Assembly (NCBI GenBank): GCA_937989875.1
Contig: CALKBO010000034.1
Coordinates: forward strand, 19,765 to 83,764
Source of the DNA: an uncultured Collinsella sp.
GTDB taxonomy: Bacteria > Actinomycetota > Coriobacteriia > Coriobacteriales > Coriobacteriaceae
DNA: 64,000 nt
Reading direction: 5' to 3'
Shown one piece after another: positions 34,992-43,647 of the stretch. A model generated the notes under the pieces. It was given only the letters and a program-made list of their open reading frames with translations, was not told where the DNA came from and made no database searches. The translations under genes were made by a program, and so were the position numbers. Position 1 is the stretch's first letter, and every line of letters starts with the position of its first letter.

Positions 34992-35912
34992 CTATGCCTT
35001 CGTGTTGGCGCGCGACAGGTCGCGGTGGGAGATGCTCACATGATACTGAGCGCCTTCCAGGTAACGGGCCGTGGCCTCGGCAATGGCAACGCTGCGGTGC
35101 TGGCCGCCCGTGCAGCCGATGGCGATAGAAAGCTGCGGCTTACCCTCCGCGATATAACCGGGCATGACCGTATCGAGCAGCTGTGTCCAAGCCTTCCAAA
35201 ACTCCTGCGTCTTGGGATGGTCCAGAACAAAATCGGAGACCTTTTTATCGAGACCGGTCATCGTGCGCATCTCGGGATCGTAGAACGGATTGGGCAGGAA
35301 GCGGACGTCGATCATAATATCCGCTTCGACGGGCATGCCGTGCTTAAAGCCAAACGAGAACACGTGGACATCCATAAGCTGCTGGTCGGACAGCTCGGAA
35401 AATGCCATACGCAGCTTGTTGCGCAGCGCAGAGGTGCGCAGACGGCTCGTGTCGATAATCATATCGGCTCGGTCGCGCACGCCCTGCAGCTGAAGGCGCT
35501 CGCGCTGAATGGCATCGGCCGTAGTCTCCCCCGGCTTGGCAATGGGATGACGGCGGCGATTTTCGCTGTAGCGACGAATCAGCACCTCGTCAGAAGCCTC
35601 CAGGAACACGATGTCGCAGCTCATCTCGCGCTCTTCGAGAGCGGCGACCGCATCGAGCAACTCGTCAAACAGTCCCTGGCTACGCAAATCGCAGGTGACG
35701 GCGAGATGCCTGCCCACGCCCGTATTGATGCCGACGAGCTCGGCAAGCTGGGCGATGAGACGCGGAGGCAGGTTATCGATGCAAAAATAGCCCATGTCCT
35801 CGAACACGTGCATGGCCTGTGTGCGGCCTGATCCGGACATTCCGGTGATGATGACGATATCGGGGATGCGCTCCGAGCGCTCCGCCGCATCCATGGCATC
35901 TCCCTTTTGCAT
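34992..35912 (-). CDS. rapZ: RapZ-family nucleotide-binding protein (RNase adapter family)
   Basis: The protein has about 306 residues. The ATG at 35912 has GGGAGG six bases upstream. A second ATG at 35894 with its own GGGAG is equally plausible, so the start is uncertain by six codons. Walker A is GMSGSGRTQA. The C-terminal domain contains IGCTGGQHRSVAIAE. In E. coli RapZ senses glucosamine-6-phosphate and guides RNase E. In actinobacteria the role is less clear. It sits just downstream of the sialic acid operon terminator. Confidence 0.93.
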   Translation of the reverse strand: MQKGDAMDAAERSERIPDIVIITGMSGSGRTQAMHVFEDMGYFCIDNLPPRLIAQLAELVGINTGVGRHLAVTCDLRSQGLFDELLDAVAALEEREMSCDIVFLEASDEVLIRRYSENRRRHPIAKPGETTADAIQRERLQLQGVRDRADMIIDTSRLRTSALRNKLRMAFSELSDQQLMDVHVFSFGFKHGMPVEADIMIDVRFLPNPFYDPEMRTMTGLDKKVSDFVLDHPKTQEFWKAWTQLLDTVMPGYIAEGKPQLSIAIGCTGGQHRSVAIAEATARYLEGAQYHVSISHRDLSRANTKA

Positions 35913-35925
35913 GTGTTGCCTCCCG

Positions 35926-35962
35926 AAAACAAGCGCGGGACCCAGCAACCCGGATCCCGCGC
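35926..35962 (-). terminator. terminator at the end of the sialic acid operon
   Basis: On the minus strand GCGCGGGA pairs with TCCCGCGC, followed by TTGTTTTC. It lies 50 bases past the nanE stop and ends just upstream of the rapZ ribosome site. Confidence 0.8.
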
Positions 35963-36013
35963 GGTCAATTGCCTATATTGAGTATACCGCCCCGAGCGGA
36001 TACGAGGCCTGTC

Positions 36014-36700
36014 TTACGCCTCAAGCGCAGCCTTGAACCAACTCGTAATACTCGTGGGGTGCGTGATGGCGGTGCCGACGACAACGGCCCAGGCGCCAGC
36101 ATCGATCGCGGCGCGAGCCTCCTCGGGCGTATGCACGCGACCCTCGCAAATGATGGGAAGGCCGGGGAATTCCTCGGTCGCCTGACGCAGGAGCGGCAGA
36201 TCGGGGCCATCGGCCATGGTGCAGTCGATGGCGGCAACACCATGAGACAGCGTGGTGGACACCAGGTCGAAGCCCATGTCGACAGCACGACGAATATCCT
36301 CGATGGTGGCACAGTCGGCCATCAGGAGCACGCCCTCCTCGTGCAGCGGACGGAAAGTATCCTCGACGGTCTTGCCATCGGGACGCGGACGATCGGTGGC
36401 GTCGATCGCCACGATATCGGCACCCGCAGCAACGCAGGCGCGAGCGTGGCGCAGCGTCGGCGTGATGTAAACGCCCTCGTGCCCATCCTTCCACAGGCCG
36501 ATAACAGGAACCTCACAGCGACCCTTAATGGCGGCAATGTCGGCAAGGCCCTGGCAGCGAATGGCGGCGGCGCCGCCGAGCTCGCAAGCGCGAGACATTT
36601 GAGCCATGGTCTCAGGCGTACGAAGCGGCTCGCCCATATACGCCTGAACGCTCACGACGAGCTTGCCCTTCAGGGATTGAATCAAAGGATCGACGGTCAT
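36014..36700 (-). CDS. nanE: N-acetylmannosamine-6-phosphate 2-epimerase
   Basis: The enzyme converts ManNAc-6-P to GlcNAc-6-P, the third step of sialic acid breakdown. It has 228 residues forming a TIM barrel. Family blocks seen are VSVQAYMGEPLRTPETMAQMSRACELGGA, PVIGLWKDGHEGVYITPT with the catalytic lysine, DIVAIDATDRPRPDG, and ICEGRVHTPEEARAAIDAGAWAVVVGTAITHP. It is the last gene of the operon, after a hairpin that follows the ROK gene. Confidence 0.94.
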   Translation of the reverse strand: MTVDPLIQSLKGKLVVSVQAYMGEPLRTPETMAQMSRACELGGAAAIRCQGLADIAAIKGRCEVPVIGLWKDGHEGVYITPTLRHARACVAAGADIVAIDATDRPRPDGKTVEDTFRPLHEEGVLLMADCATIEDIRRAVDMGFDLVSTTLSHGVAAIDCTMADGPDLPLLRQATEEFPGLPIICEGRVHTPEEARAAIDAGAWAVVVGTAITHPTSITSWFKAALEA

Positions 36701-36723
36701 AAGGCTGTAACCTTTCTCAGAAC

Positions 36724-36754
36724 AGCCTCCCGAGGCGTGTTGTCTCGGGAGGCT
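36724..36754 (-). promoter_or_regulatory. hairpin between the ROK kinase gene and nanE
   Basis: A perfect 11-bp stem AGCCTCCCGAG/CTCGGGAGGCT has a 9-base loop. On the minus strand it is followed by GTTCTG, so it is at most a weak terminator. It may tune nanE expression or mark an RNA processing point. Confidence 0.6.
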
Positions 36755-36770
36755 CCTACAGAAGATACGT

Positions 36771-37736
36771 TTACTTCAACGAGGCAAGAAGATGCTCAGC
36801 GGCACCGATGAGCGGAGCATCGCCCTCCAGAGAACCGATGAGGATCGGCGTGTCCTGAAGCGGATCGAGCGCCTGGCTGGCATAGCCCTCGTGTACCGAA
36901 TCCTTCCACGTCTGTGAACGCCAATCGGGACCTTGGTGAATCACGCCACCCGAAAGCACGATGACCTCAGGGTCCAGGATGTTAGCGAGCGAGCCCAAGC
37001 TGGCACCCAGCGCAAAGCCGGCGTCATGGATGACCTCGGTCGCCTTTGCGTCGCCCGCACGGCACAGGTCGTTCACATCGCGACCGACCGAAGGACGGCT
37101 GGGGTCGACGCGACCAAAGCGCTCATCGTACATACGACCAATGGAAGTGCCCGAAGCAACCGACTCCAGATGGCCGGAACGCCCGCAGGCGCAGGGAATA
37201 CCGGCGGCAGCCGAGCACTCGATGTGGCCCATATGGCCAGCAGCACCATGGAAGCCCTGCATCACGCGGCCGTTCTCGACATATGCGCCACCGATGCCCG
37301 TACCGATGCCAAGACACAAGACGGAGAACTTGCCCTTGCCGACGCCCCAGTGGGCCTCGCCCAGAGCATGAGCCTGCACGTCGCCTACAACGGCAACGGG
37401 AAGACCGAGGTCCTCGCGCAGGCGCGGCCCCAACTGAACACCGGACCAGCCGGGCATGATCTCGTTGGCATACGCGATGGCGCCCGTCTTGGGATCGACG
37501 ACGCCGGCGGCACCGATACCGACGCCAAGGACCTCGACATCGGGATTCGCCTCGAGAGCAGCCTTGATGGACGCCTCGATACGTTGGAAGACGGCCTCGC
37601 CGCCCTCTTGGGCCTCGGTGGGAACCTCGGCCTCAAAAACAGGATGGGGCACACTACCGTCAGCCGGGTACTCCATGATGGCAGTCGCGATCTTAGTTCC
37701 GCCGATATCGACAGAGCAGACGTACTTGTTCTCCAT
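36771..37736 (-). CDS. nanK: ROK-family sugar kinase, probable N-acetylmannosamine kinase
   Basis: The protein has 321 residues. The ATP site is DIGGTKIATAIMEY. The catalytic region is IGTGIGGAYVENGRVMQGFHGAAGHMGHIECS. The ROK zinc motif normally reads CxCGxxGCxE, but here it is CACGRSGHLE, with His in place of the last Cys. It lies between nanA and nanE, so phosphorylation of ManNAc is the obvious job. Glucokinase activity cannot be excluded, since ROK enzymes are broad. Confidence 0.85.
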   Translation of the reverse strand: MENKYVCSVDIGGTKIATAIMEYPADGSVPHPVFEAEVPTEAQEGGEAVFQRIEASIKAALEANPDVEVLGVGIGAAGVVDPKTGAIAYANEIMPGWSGVQLGPRLREDLGLPVAVVGDVQAHALGEAHWGVGKGKFSVLCLGIGTGIGGAYVENGRVMQGFHGAAGHMGHIECSAAAGIPCACGRSGHLESVASGTSIGRMYDERFGRVDPSRPSVGRDVNDLCRAGDAKATEVIHDAGFALGASLGSLANILDPEVIVLSGGVIHQGPDWRSQTWKDSVHEGYASQALDPLQDTPILIGSLEGDAPLIGAAEHLLASLK

Positions 37737-37909
37737 GTCGCTCTCCTTAGGAGATAAAAAACAACTACAGGAAATGCGCCGTCAGGCTAGCCGTCACAGC
37801 GCGGAAAAGGTTTTCCAGGTGCCCGAGATCGCCAAGAAACCGTGTGACCATTGATCTAATAGGTCATGGCCGCACGGTTGAACGGCGAGGTCGGGTGCCC
37901 GGGGAAGCT

Positions 37910-38830
37910 TTACAGGAGACCGTTGTCCTGGAGGACCTTCTTAATCGCCTCGACGTTCTCGCCGGTCATGGCCTTCACCGGGCGCGGCATGGTCGGGCTG
38001 TCGAAGATACCCATGAGGTTCATAGCGGTCTTGAAGGCGCCGACGCCACCGGCATAACCCTGGACGCCCGAGGTGACATCCCAGATGTGCGAAATCTCAT
38101 TGAGGCGATCCTGCTCGGCCTTGACGGTAGCCCAGTCACCAGCCTGAGCGGCCTTCCACTGACGCACGTAGCCCTCGGGCTCAACGTTGGCGAGACCCGG
38201 AACGGAACCGTCGGCGCCACCGAGGTAGGCGCCGTCGACAACAACCTCGTGACCGGTGAGGATGCTCATCGGATGGCCGTTCTTCTCGTTCTCCTGAACG
38301 AGGTAACGGAACGAGATGTCATCACCCGAGGAATCCTTGACGCCGGCCAGAACGCCCTCGGCACCGAGCTTGGCAAGGAGCTTCCACGGGAGCTTGGTGT
38401 GGACACACACGGGGATGTCATAGGCGAAGATGGGCAGGTCGAGTTCCTCATGCAGGATGCGGAAGTGCTCCTCGACCTCGGTCATGCCCTGCAGGGCATA
38501 GAACGGGCAGGTGGCGACAAGCGCATCGGCGCCCAGCTCCTGAGCGACCTTACCGTGCTCGATCATGCGCTCGGTCTCGGTGTCGATGATGCCGACCAGA
38601 ACGGGAACGCGGTGGTCGACGATACGGACGGCCTCGGAGATGATCTGACGGCGACGCTCGTCGGTGGAGAAGACGACCTCGCCCGAGGAGCCCAGGAAGA
38701 ACAAGCCATCGACGCCGGCATCGATCATGCGGTTGATGCTGCGCTCAAAGGAGGCAACATCGAGCTGGTGGTCTTCGGTATCGGGAACAACGACGGGAGG
38801 GATAACGCCGGTGAATTTCTGAGTTGCCAC
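37910..38830 (-). CDS. nanA: N-acetylneuraminate lyase (DapA/NanA family)
   Basis: The enzyme splits N-acetylneuraminate into ManNAc and pyruvate. It has 306 residues from the GTG at 38830, six bases after AAGGAG. The TIM barrel has the pyruvate loop GSSGEVVF, the catalytic tyrosine in CPFYAL and the Schiff-base lysine in LAGVKDSSGD. By sequence alone it could be another pyruvate aldolase of the family. The adjacent nanE and kinase make sialic acid the likely substrate. Confidence 0.85.
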   Translation of the reverse strand: MATQKFTGVIPPVVVPDTEDHQLDVASFERSINRMIDAGVDGLFFLGSSGEVVFSTDERRRQIISEAVRIVDHRVPVLVGIIDTETERMIEHGKVAQELGADALVATCPFYALQGMTEVEEHFRILHEELDLPIFAYDIPVCVHTKLPWKLLAKLGAEGVLAGVKDSSGDDISFRYLVQENEKNGHPMSILTGHEVVVDGAYLGGADGSVPGLANVEPEGYVRQWKAAQAGDWATVKAEQDRLNEISHIWDVTSGVQGYAGGVGAFKTAMNLMGIFDSPTMPRPVKAMTGENVEAIKKVLQDNGLL

Positions 38831-38898
38831 AAGAATCTCCTTAGTTGTCTGGTGGGCAGCCCTATGCCGCCCACTCTTGTTGGCAGTGTCCAGGCCGT

Positions 38899-39750
38899 CT
38901 AGGCCAAAGAACACGAGTAGAACGTTTGGTTAAAAAAGTCGACGACTTCGTTTTCGAACGCATTGATGCGCTCGTGAGCGTATTTGGCATAGATGATATG
39001 TCTCCGGTCACACTCAAGACCGTTGAATACGGCAAACTGATCCTTGGGATCGCTCACGGTATCCATGAGCGATGTGCCCATGAGCACCGATCCGCGCACC
39101 CGAGACGACAGCGCCTCGAGGCCGCCAGGAAGCGGATTGGCAACCGCCGTGCAGGCGAGACCCCGCTCGTCCAGAGCAGAAACCGCCAGCGCGACTCCGC
39201 CGCCTAGACCCTCGCCCCATGCAAAGATGCGGTCGGCGTCCATGCCATCAAGATTGCGCGCCACCTTCGCCAGCGCGCAACCCCAACGGACGCGCTCGAC
39301 AAAAGCGGGCGAAGAAATCCCCCGCTGCAGGTCGTCCGCACCAGCAACATCGTCATCCAGCGCGAGGACGGCATACCCCATGGCGGCAAATCTCGTCATG
39401 TGATGCCAGCCGCGCACAGGCCGATCGATATCGTGGAACATCAGGCACAGCGGCACGCGCTCAGACACTCGGGCACGACCGACAGGCTCGATCAAACGAG
39501 CGTGAATCGCATCGTCACCGAGCTCAAAGGAGACCTCCGAGTAACGGGCGCAGGGGTTAACAAAGTCAATCGCCGTAATGGCCAGGCCTTGAATCTCAAG
39601 ATTCGAAGCGCATGTCTCTAAATCAGAAACATCTGCTTGGACATCACCGCGCCAGTCCCGATATTCTGCGAGCCTTGACGAAACCGTTCCAGGAATTCCC
39701 ACGAGCCCGGGGACAATCAGCTCATTAACATTGCTCTCGCACTTAGACAT
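38899..39750 (-). CDS. catalytically dead CE7 esterase paralogue
   Basis: The protein has 283 residues of alpha/beta-hydrolase fold and resembles the upstream esterase. The nucleophile elbow reads WGEGLGGG where the paralogue has NGASQGGG, so the catalytic serine is replaced by glycine (residue 181, codon GGT). The oxyanion segment FHGYP is also changed, to FHDID. The aspartate (LMDTV) and histidine (YAHERI) positions are kept. The frame is intact, and the start overlaps the upstream stop by eight bases, so it is made with the active enzyme. A binding or regulatory partner is possible. Confidence 0.8.
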   Translation of the reverse strand: MSKCESNVNELIVPGLVGIPGTVSSRLAEYRDWRGDVQADVSDLETCASNLEIQGLAITAIDFVNPCARYSEVSFELGDDAIHARLIEPVGRARVSERVPLCLMFHDIDRPVRGWHHMTRFAAMGYAVLALDDDVAGADDLQRGISSPAFVERVRWGCALAKVARNLDGMDADRIFAWGEGLGGGVALAVSALDERGLACTAVANPLPGGLEALSSRVRGSVLMGTSLMDTVSDPKDQFAVFNGLECDRRHIIYAKYAHERINAFENEVVDFFNQTFYSCSLA

Positions 39751-40720
39751 GAGCCTCCCCTCCCTTGCAGAAAAACGGAATGATCAGATCGTCAAAATCC
39801 TGAATCTCCTCGTGGCCAAAGCCTTCAAAGAACTCATGACGCTTTTCGCAGGTCAGGTTGTTATAGACCGCAAACTGCGTCGCTGGCGGGCAGACGATAT
39901 CGGCTGTGCCGGTGCCAAACAGCACGGGGCATTTGACCATAGGGGCAAAGTTCTTGGAATCGAAGTACGCCAGCTTGGCATAGGCTTCGTCAATACGAGT
40001 CGAGTCCTCGTCAAACCAGCGAGACCAATAGCGCAGGCCCTCGTAGGCAATGTCGTCTGCATCCAAATCCCAGACTAGGCGGAAATCTGACAGGAAGGGA
40101 TAGAGGATGGCGGCACGATTGATAAGCTCGCTGTTAAGCGCACAGGTCGCAATGCCCAAACCACCACCCTGCGACGCGCCGTTCACAAACACACGAGAAA
40201 GATCGATGCCCTCGAGCTCGCGAACAATACGGCACAGGATGCGAATATCTTGGTGCAAGCGGACATAGTAGAGGTTGGCCGGGTCGCCGTCGATGCCGGC
40301 GACGATATGCCCGGCAACCGTTGTGCCCTCAAATCCACCAATGTCCTCGGAGGGACCTCCTTGGCCGGGGCAGTCGAGGGCGATGAGTGCCATGCCCATG
40401 CCCGCAAACGACGCCTGCTCAAACCAGCTGCGGCTTGCACCCGGATACCCATGGAACTGAAGCACCAATGGCACGGGCTCGTCCGAGACGGGTTTAAGGT
40501 ACTTGGCATGCAGGCGAGCGCCACACATGCCGGTATACCAGAGGTCGAAAAGTTGGCAGGTCGCGGCATCGGTGACCGATGCCGTGTCGATCGCATAGTC
40601 AAGCCCGACGGCGTCGGCCTCGGCCATGCGATCCTTCCAAAAGAGATCGAAATCTGATGGACGGGGCATGGCGCCTCGATATTCACCAAATTGATGTTGT
40701 AGCTCCTGAGCACTTGGCAT
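39743..40720 (-). CDS. CE7-family carbohydrate esterase (acetyl esterase)
   Basis: The enzyme has 325 residues from the ATG at 40720. The catalytic triad is visible as S183 (NGASQGGG), D274 (GTADIVCPP) and H303 (FGHEEIQDF). The oxyanion loop is QFHGYPG. CE7 enzymes remove acetyl groups from xylo-oligosaccharides and cephalosporin C. There is no signal peptide, so it works on imported sugars. In this operon a role in de-O-acetylating sialic acids is plausible. That substrate is inference. Confidence 0.87.
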   Translation of the reverse strand: MPSAQELQHQFGEYRGAMPRPSDFDLFWKDRMAEADAVGLDYAIDTASVTDAATCQLFDLWYTGMCGARLHAKYLKPVSDEPVPLVLQFHGYPGASRSWFEQASFAGMGMALIALDCPGQGGPSEDIGGFEGTTVAGHIVAGIDGDPANLYYVRLHQDIRILCRIVRELEGIDLSRVFVNGASQGGGLGIATCALNSELINRAAILYPFLSDFRLVWDLDADDIAYEGLRYWSRWFDEDSTRIDEAYAKLAYFDSKNFAPMVKCPVLFGTGTADIVCPPATQFAVYNNLTCEKRHEFFEGFGHEEIQDFDDLIIPFFCKGGEAHV

Positions 40721-40756
40721 GGCTCGTGAACCCAACCTTTCGAAATCGCAACGGAG

Positions 40757-40784
40757 GTGCGCCCGGCAAGGGAACCGGGCGCAC
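40757..40784 (-). promoter_or_regulatory. hairpin between the transporter genes and the esterase genes
   Basis: A perfect 10-bp stem GTGCGCCCGG/CCGGGCGCAC has an 8-base loop. No T-run follows. It sits at the border between transport and catabolic genes of the operon and may set their ratio. Confidence 0.6.
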
Positions 40785-40800
40785 GGGAGGGAAAGCGAGG

Positions 40801-41628
40801 CTATTCGCCGAGCTTGGGGTGCAGCAGCGACGGCGCAGCGCCGAGCAGCATCTTGGTGTAGGGGTCCTGGGGATGCTGGAAGACCTGCTTGGCCTCGCCC
40901 TGCTCGACGATCTTGCCGCCATTCATAACGATGATGTCGTCAGAGATATAGCGGACCGTCTGGATGTCATGGCTGATGAACACCATGGCCAGGCCGAGCT
41001 CCTTCTTAAGGTCGGTCAGCAGGTTCAGAATCTGCGCGCGGACCGAAACGTCCAGAGCCGAGGTGGGCTCGTCGGCGATGATGGCATCGGGGTTCAGCGA
41101 CAGGGCACGGGCAATTGCGACGCGCTGGCGCTGGCCGCCCGAAAGCTGACCGGGAAGAACCTCGGCGGCGGAGCTGGGCAGACCGGTGAGCTCCAGGAGC
41201 TCTTTGACGCGCTTCTCCTGCTCGGCCTCGGTACCCAGGTTGTGGACGCGCATGGGGTCGAGCAGTTGCTCGCGAACGACCATGCGGGGGTTGAGCGCCG
41301 TGGCCGGGTTTTGAAACACGACCGAGATGACGCGACCCATGTGGCGACGGTCCTCGGCGGTACGTTTGGTAACGTCCTTGCCCTTAAAGTAGACCTTGCC
41401 GCTCGTGGGGGCCTGCAGGCCGCACATGACGTTGGCGGTGGTGGACTTACCGCAACCGGACTCGCCGACGATGCCGATCGTCTGACCGGGCATGAGCTTA
41501 ATCGTTACACCCTGGACGGCGTGAACCAGGTTGGGGTGCAGAATCGAGCCGGTACGGGTCCTAAAGGTGACGTGGACGTCATCAAGGAAGATGATCGGCT
41601 CGACGCCGTTGACTGCGGTCTCGCTCAT
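40801..41628 (-). CDS. peptide/nickel-type ABC transporter ATPase of the sialic acid operon
   Basis: The protein has 275 residues. Walker A is GESGCGKSTT, the signature LSGGQRQRVAIARA, and Walker B IIADEPTSALD. It is shorter than OppF because the Cys-rich oligopeptide tail is reduced (it ends PSLLHPKLGE). It starts directly after the stop of the permease-ATPase fusion. It supplies the second nucleotide-binding domain of the transporter. Confidence 0.92.
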   Translation of the reverse strand: MSETAVNGVEPIIFLDDVHVTFRTRTGSILHPNLVHAVQGVTIKLMPGQTIGIVGESGCGKSTTANVMCGLQAPTSGKVYFKGKDVTKRTAEDRRHMGRVISVVFQNPATALNPRMVVREQLLDPMRVHNLGTEAEQEKRVKELLELTGLPSSAAEVLPGQLSGGQRQRVAIARALSLNPDAIIADEPTSALDVSVRAQILNLLTDLKKELGLAMVFISHDIQTVRYISDDIIVMNGGKIVEQGEAKQVFQHPQDPYTKMLLGAAPSLLHPKLGE

Positions 41629-43644
41629 CTACATCACCTCCGCGTGAGGGGTCAAACCATTTGCCTTGAGCACCTCGTCGGGGAGCTCGGAATAGAAGTG
41701 CTCGGTACCGGGCACGCGCTTGAAGACCGGACGGGTGTCCAGGCCAATACGCGGATGGCTCGAGCGGGGCGCGAAGCGATCGCCCTTGGGGAAATCGCGC
41801 GGGCTCGGAACGGCGCCGGGCACCTGGTGCAGGCGACCCGAACCGCTCTCGATGGACAGAACGGAACCCAGAAGACCGCGGGTGTACTCGTGGATCGGGT
41901 TGGTGAGCAGCTCCTTGGTGGGTGCCTGCTCGATAACCTGGCCAGCGTACATAACCGTGATGTTATGGGCAACCTCGGCGACCAGAGCCAGGTCATGCGA
42001 AACGAAGATCATGGCAAAGCCGAGCTTGGCCTGAAGATCGTTGAGCAGCTTGATGACCTGCTTCTGGACGGTAACGTCCAGAGCGGTCGTGGGCTCGTCG
42101 CAGATGACCAGCTTGGGGTCGCGGGTAAGGGCCATAGCGATCAGGACACGCTGACGCTGGCCGCCGGAAAGCTCGTGCGGATAGCTCTCGAGCGTGCGCT
42201 TGGGATCGAGGCCGACGAGCTCCAGGAGCTCCTCGGCGCTGCGGGTTCCGCCGCGCTTGGTGAGCTGCTTCATCTGGGCAGAGATGAGCATGGAGGGATT
42301 AAGCGAGGACAGGGCGTCCTGATAGACCATAGCGATATCGGTACCGCGCAGGCCGAACCACTCCTTCTTGCTCATCTTGAGCAGGTCACGGCCCTCCCAA
42401 AGAACCTCGCCGGAAAGATGCTCGTCATCGTCGGTCAGGCCCATGATGGCCAGCGTGGTGATGGACTTACCGCAACCGGACTCGCCCACCAGGCCCATGG
42501 TCTGACCAGGACGAACGTCAAAGTTGACATGGTCGACGACGTTGATATCACCGTGATGCTCAAACTGGATGCAGAAGTCACGGACCGAGAGAATCGGCTC
42601 AACGGACTCGTCGGGCACGTGGCGATCGTCACGCTTGAGCTCGACATCGCGCAGGGCGCCAAGGCGAGCGGAGAGGGACTGGGCCTGCTCCTTGTAGGCG
42701 CGAACGGGGTCGGAGACCAGCAGGTCGGCCTCGCGACGCTTGGAGGAATCGGTAGGATCCAGGGCAGCGGAGGGAGCAGCGGCCATGGCGTCGGTAATGC
42801 CCTCGGAGAGGATGTTGAGCGCCAGGCAGGTGATCATGATGGCCAGGCCCGGGAACAGCGCCTGCCACCAACGGCCGGCGAGCACGCCGCCGCGGGCGTC
42901 AGCGAGGATGTTGCCCCAGGTAGCGGTGGGCTCCTGGATACCAGCGCCGATGAAGGTCAGCGAGGCCTCGAAGATGATGGCGTCGGCGACCAGGGTAACG
43001 GTGAAGACCATGATCGGGGCGATGCAGTTACGCAGAACATGCTTGATCAAAATCCACGGAGCCTTGGCGCCGGAAACGATGACCGCACGGACATAGTCCT
43101 CGCCGTACTCGGACACGATGTTGGCGCGTACGATACGGGCAATCTGCGGAGTGTACATAAAGCCGATGGCGAAGATGATCGACGGCACGGAGTTGCCCAG
43201 GATGGAGACGAAGACGGCCGCGAGGGCGATGCCCGGGATGGACATGATGATGTCCAGGATACGCATGATCGTCTCGGAGACGGCCTTGCGCGAAACCGCT
43301 GCAAGGGCACCCACGACCGAGCCGCAGACCAGAGCCATGGCAGTGGCGCCAAAGCCGATAATCAGCGAGTAACGACCACCGTAGAGCATACGCGACAGAA
43401 TGTCGCGACCCTTATCGTCGGTACCGAAGATAAATCCGTTGCCGGGAGCCTGGCGAGCCGTAAAGATCTCGACCGGGCTATAGGGGGCAAGAAGGGGCGC
43501 CAGGATCGCAGTCAGGGCGACCAGCACCAGCACGACGGCGGCAATCTTAGAAGACAGCGTCATCTTCTTCCAGCCACCGAGCTTGAGCCCCTTGGAGGCA
43601 GCCTTCTCGAGCTGCTCGGTTTGCTTCTCTCGAATCTTTACCAT
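41629..43644 (-). CDS. ABC transporter permease-ATPase fusion (DppC-DppD type)
   Basis: The protein has 671 residues. Residues 1-300 are a DppC-like permease (FGTDDKGRDILSRMLYGGRYSL; EAA loop DYVRAVIVSGAKAPWILIKHVLRN). A charged linker of about 50 residues follows. Residues about 345-671 are an ATPase with Walker A GESGCGKSI, signature LSGGQRQRVLIAMA and Walker B VICDEPTTALD. The two halves are usually separate genes. I recall that sialic acid transporters of the Sat type are organised in a similar way. Confidence 0.92.
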   Translation of the reverse strand: MVKIREKQTEQLEKAASKGLKLGGWKKMTLSSKIAAVVLVLVALTAILAPLLAPYSPVEIFTARQAPGNGFIFGTDDKGRDILSRMLYGGRYSLIIGFGATAMALVCGSVVGALAAVSRKAVSETIMRILDIIMSIPGIALAAVFVSILGNSVPSIIFAIGFMYTPQIARIVRANIVSEYGEDYVRAVIVSGAKAPWILIKHVLRNCIAPIMVFTVTLVADAIIFEASLTFIGAGIQEPTATWGNILADARGGVLAGRWWQALFPGLAIMITCLALNILSEGITDAMAAAPSAALDPTDSSKRREADLLVSDPVRAYKEQAQSLSARLGALRDVELKRDDRHVPDESVEPILSVRDFCIQFEHHGDINVVDHVNFDVRPGQTMGLVGESGCGKSITTLAIMGLTDDDEHLSGEVLWEGRDLLKMSKKEWFGLRGTDIAMVYQDALSSLNPSMLISAQMKQLTKRGGTRSAEELLELVGLDPKRTLESYPHELSGGQRQRVLIAMALTRDPKLVICDEPTTALDVTVQKQVIKLLNDLQAKLGFAMIFVSHDLALVAEVAHNITVMYAGQVIEQAPTKELLTNPIHEYTRGLLGSVLSIESGSGRLHQVPGAVPSPRDFPKGDRFAPRSSHPRIGLDTRPVFKRVPGTEHFYSELPDEVLKANGLTPHAEVM

Positions 43645-43647
43645 AAT

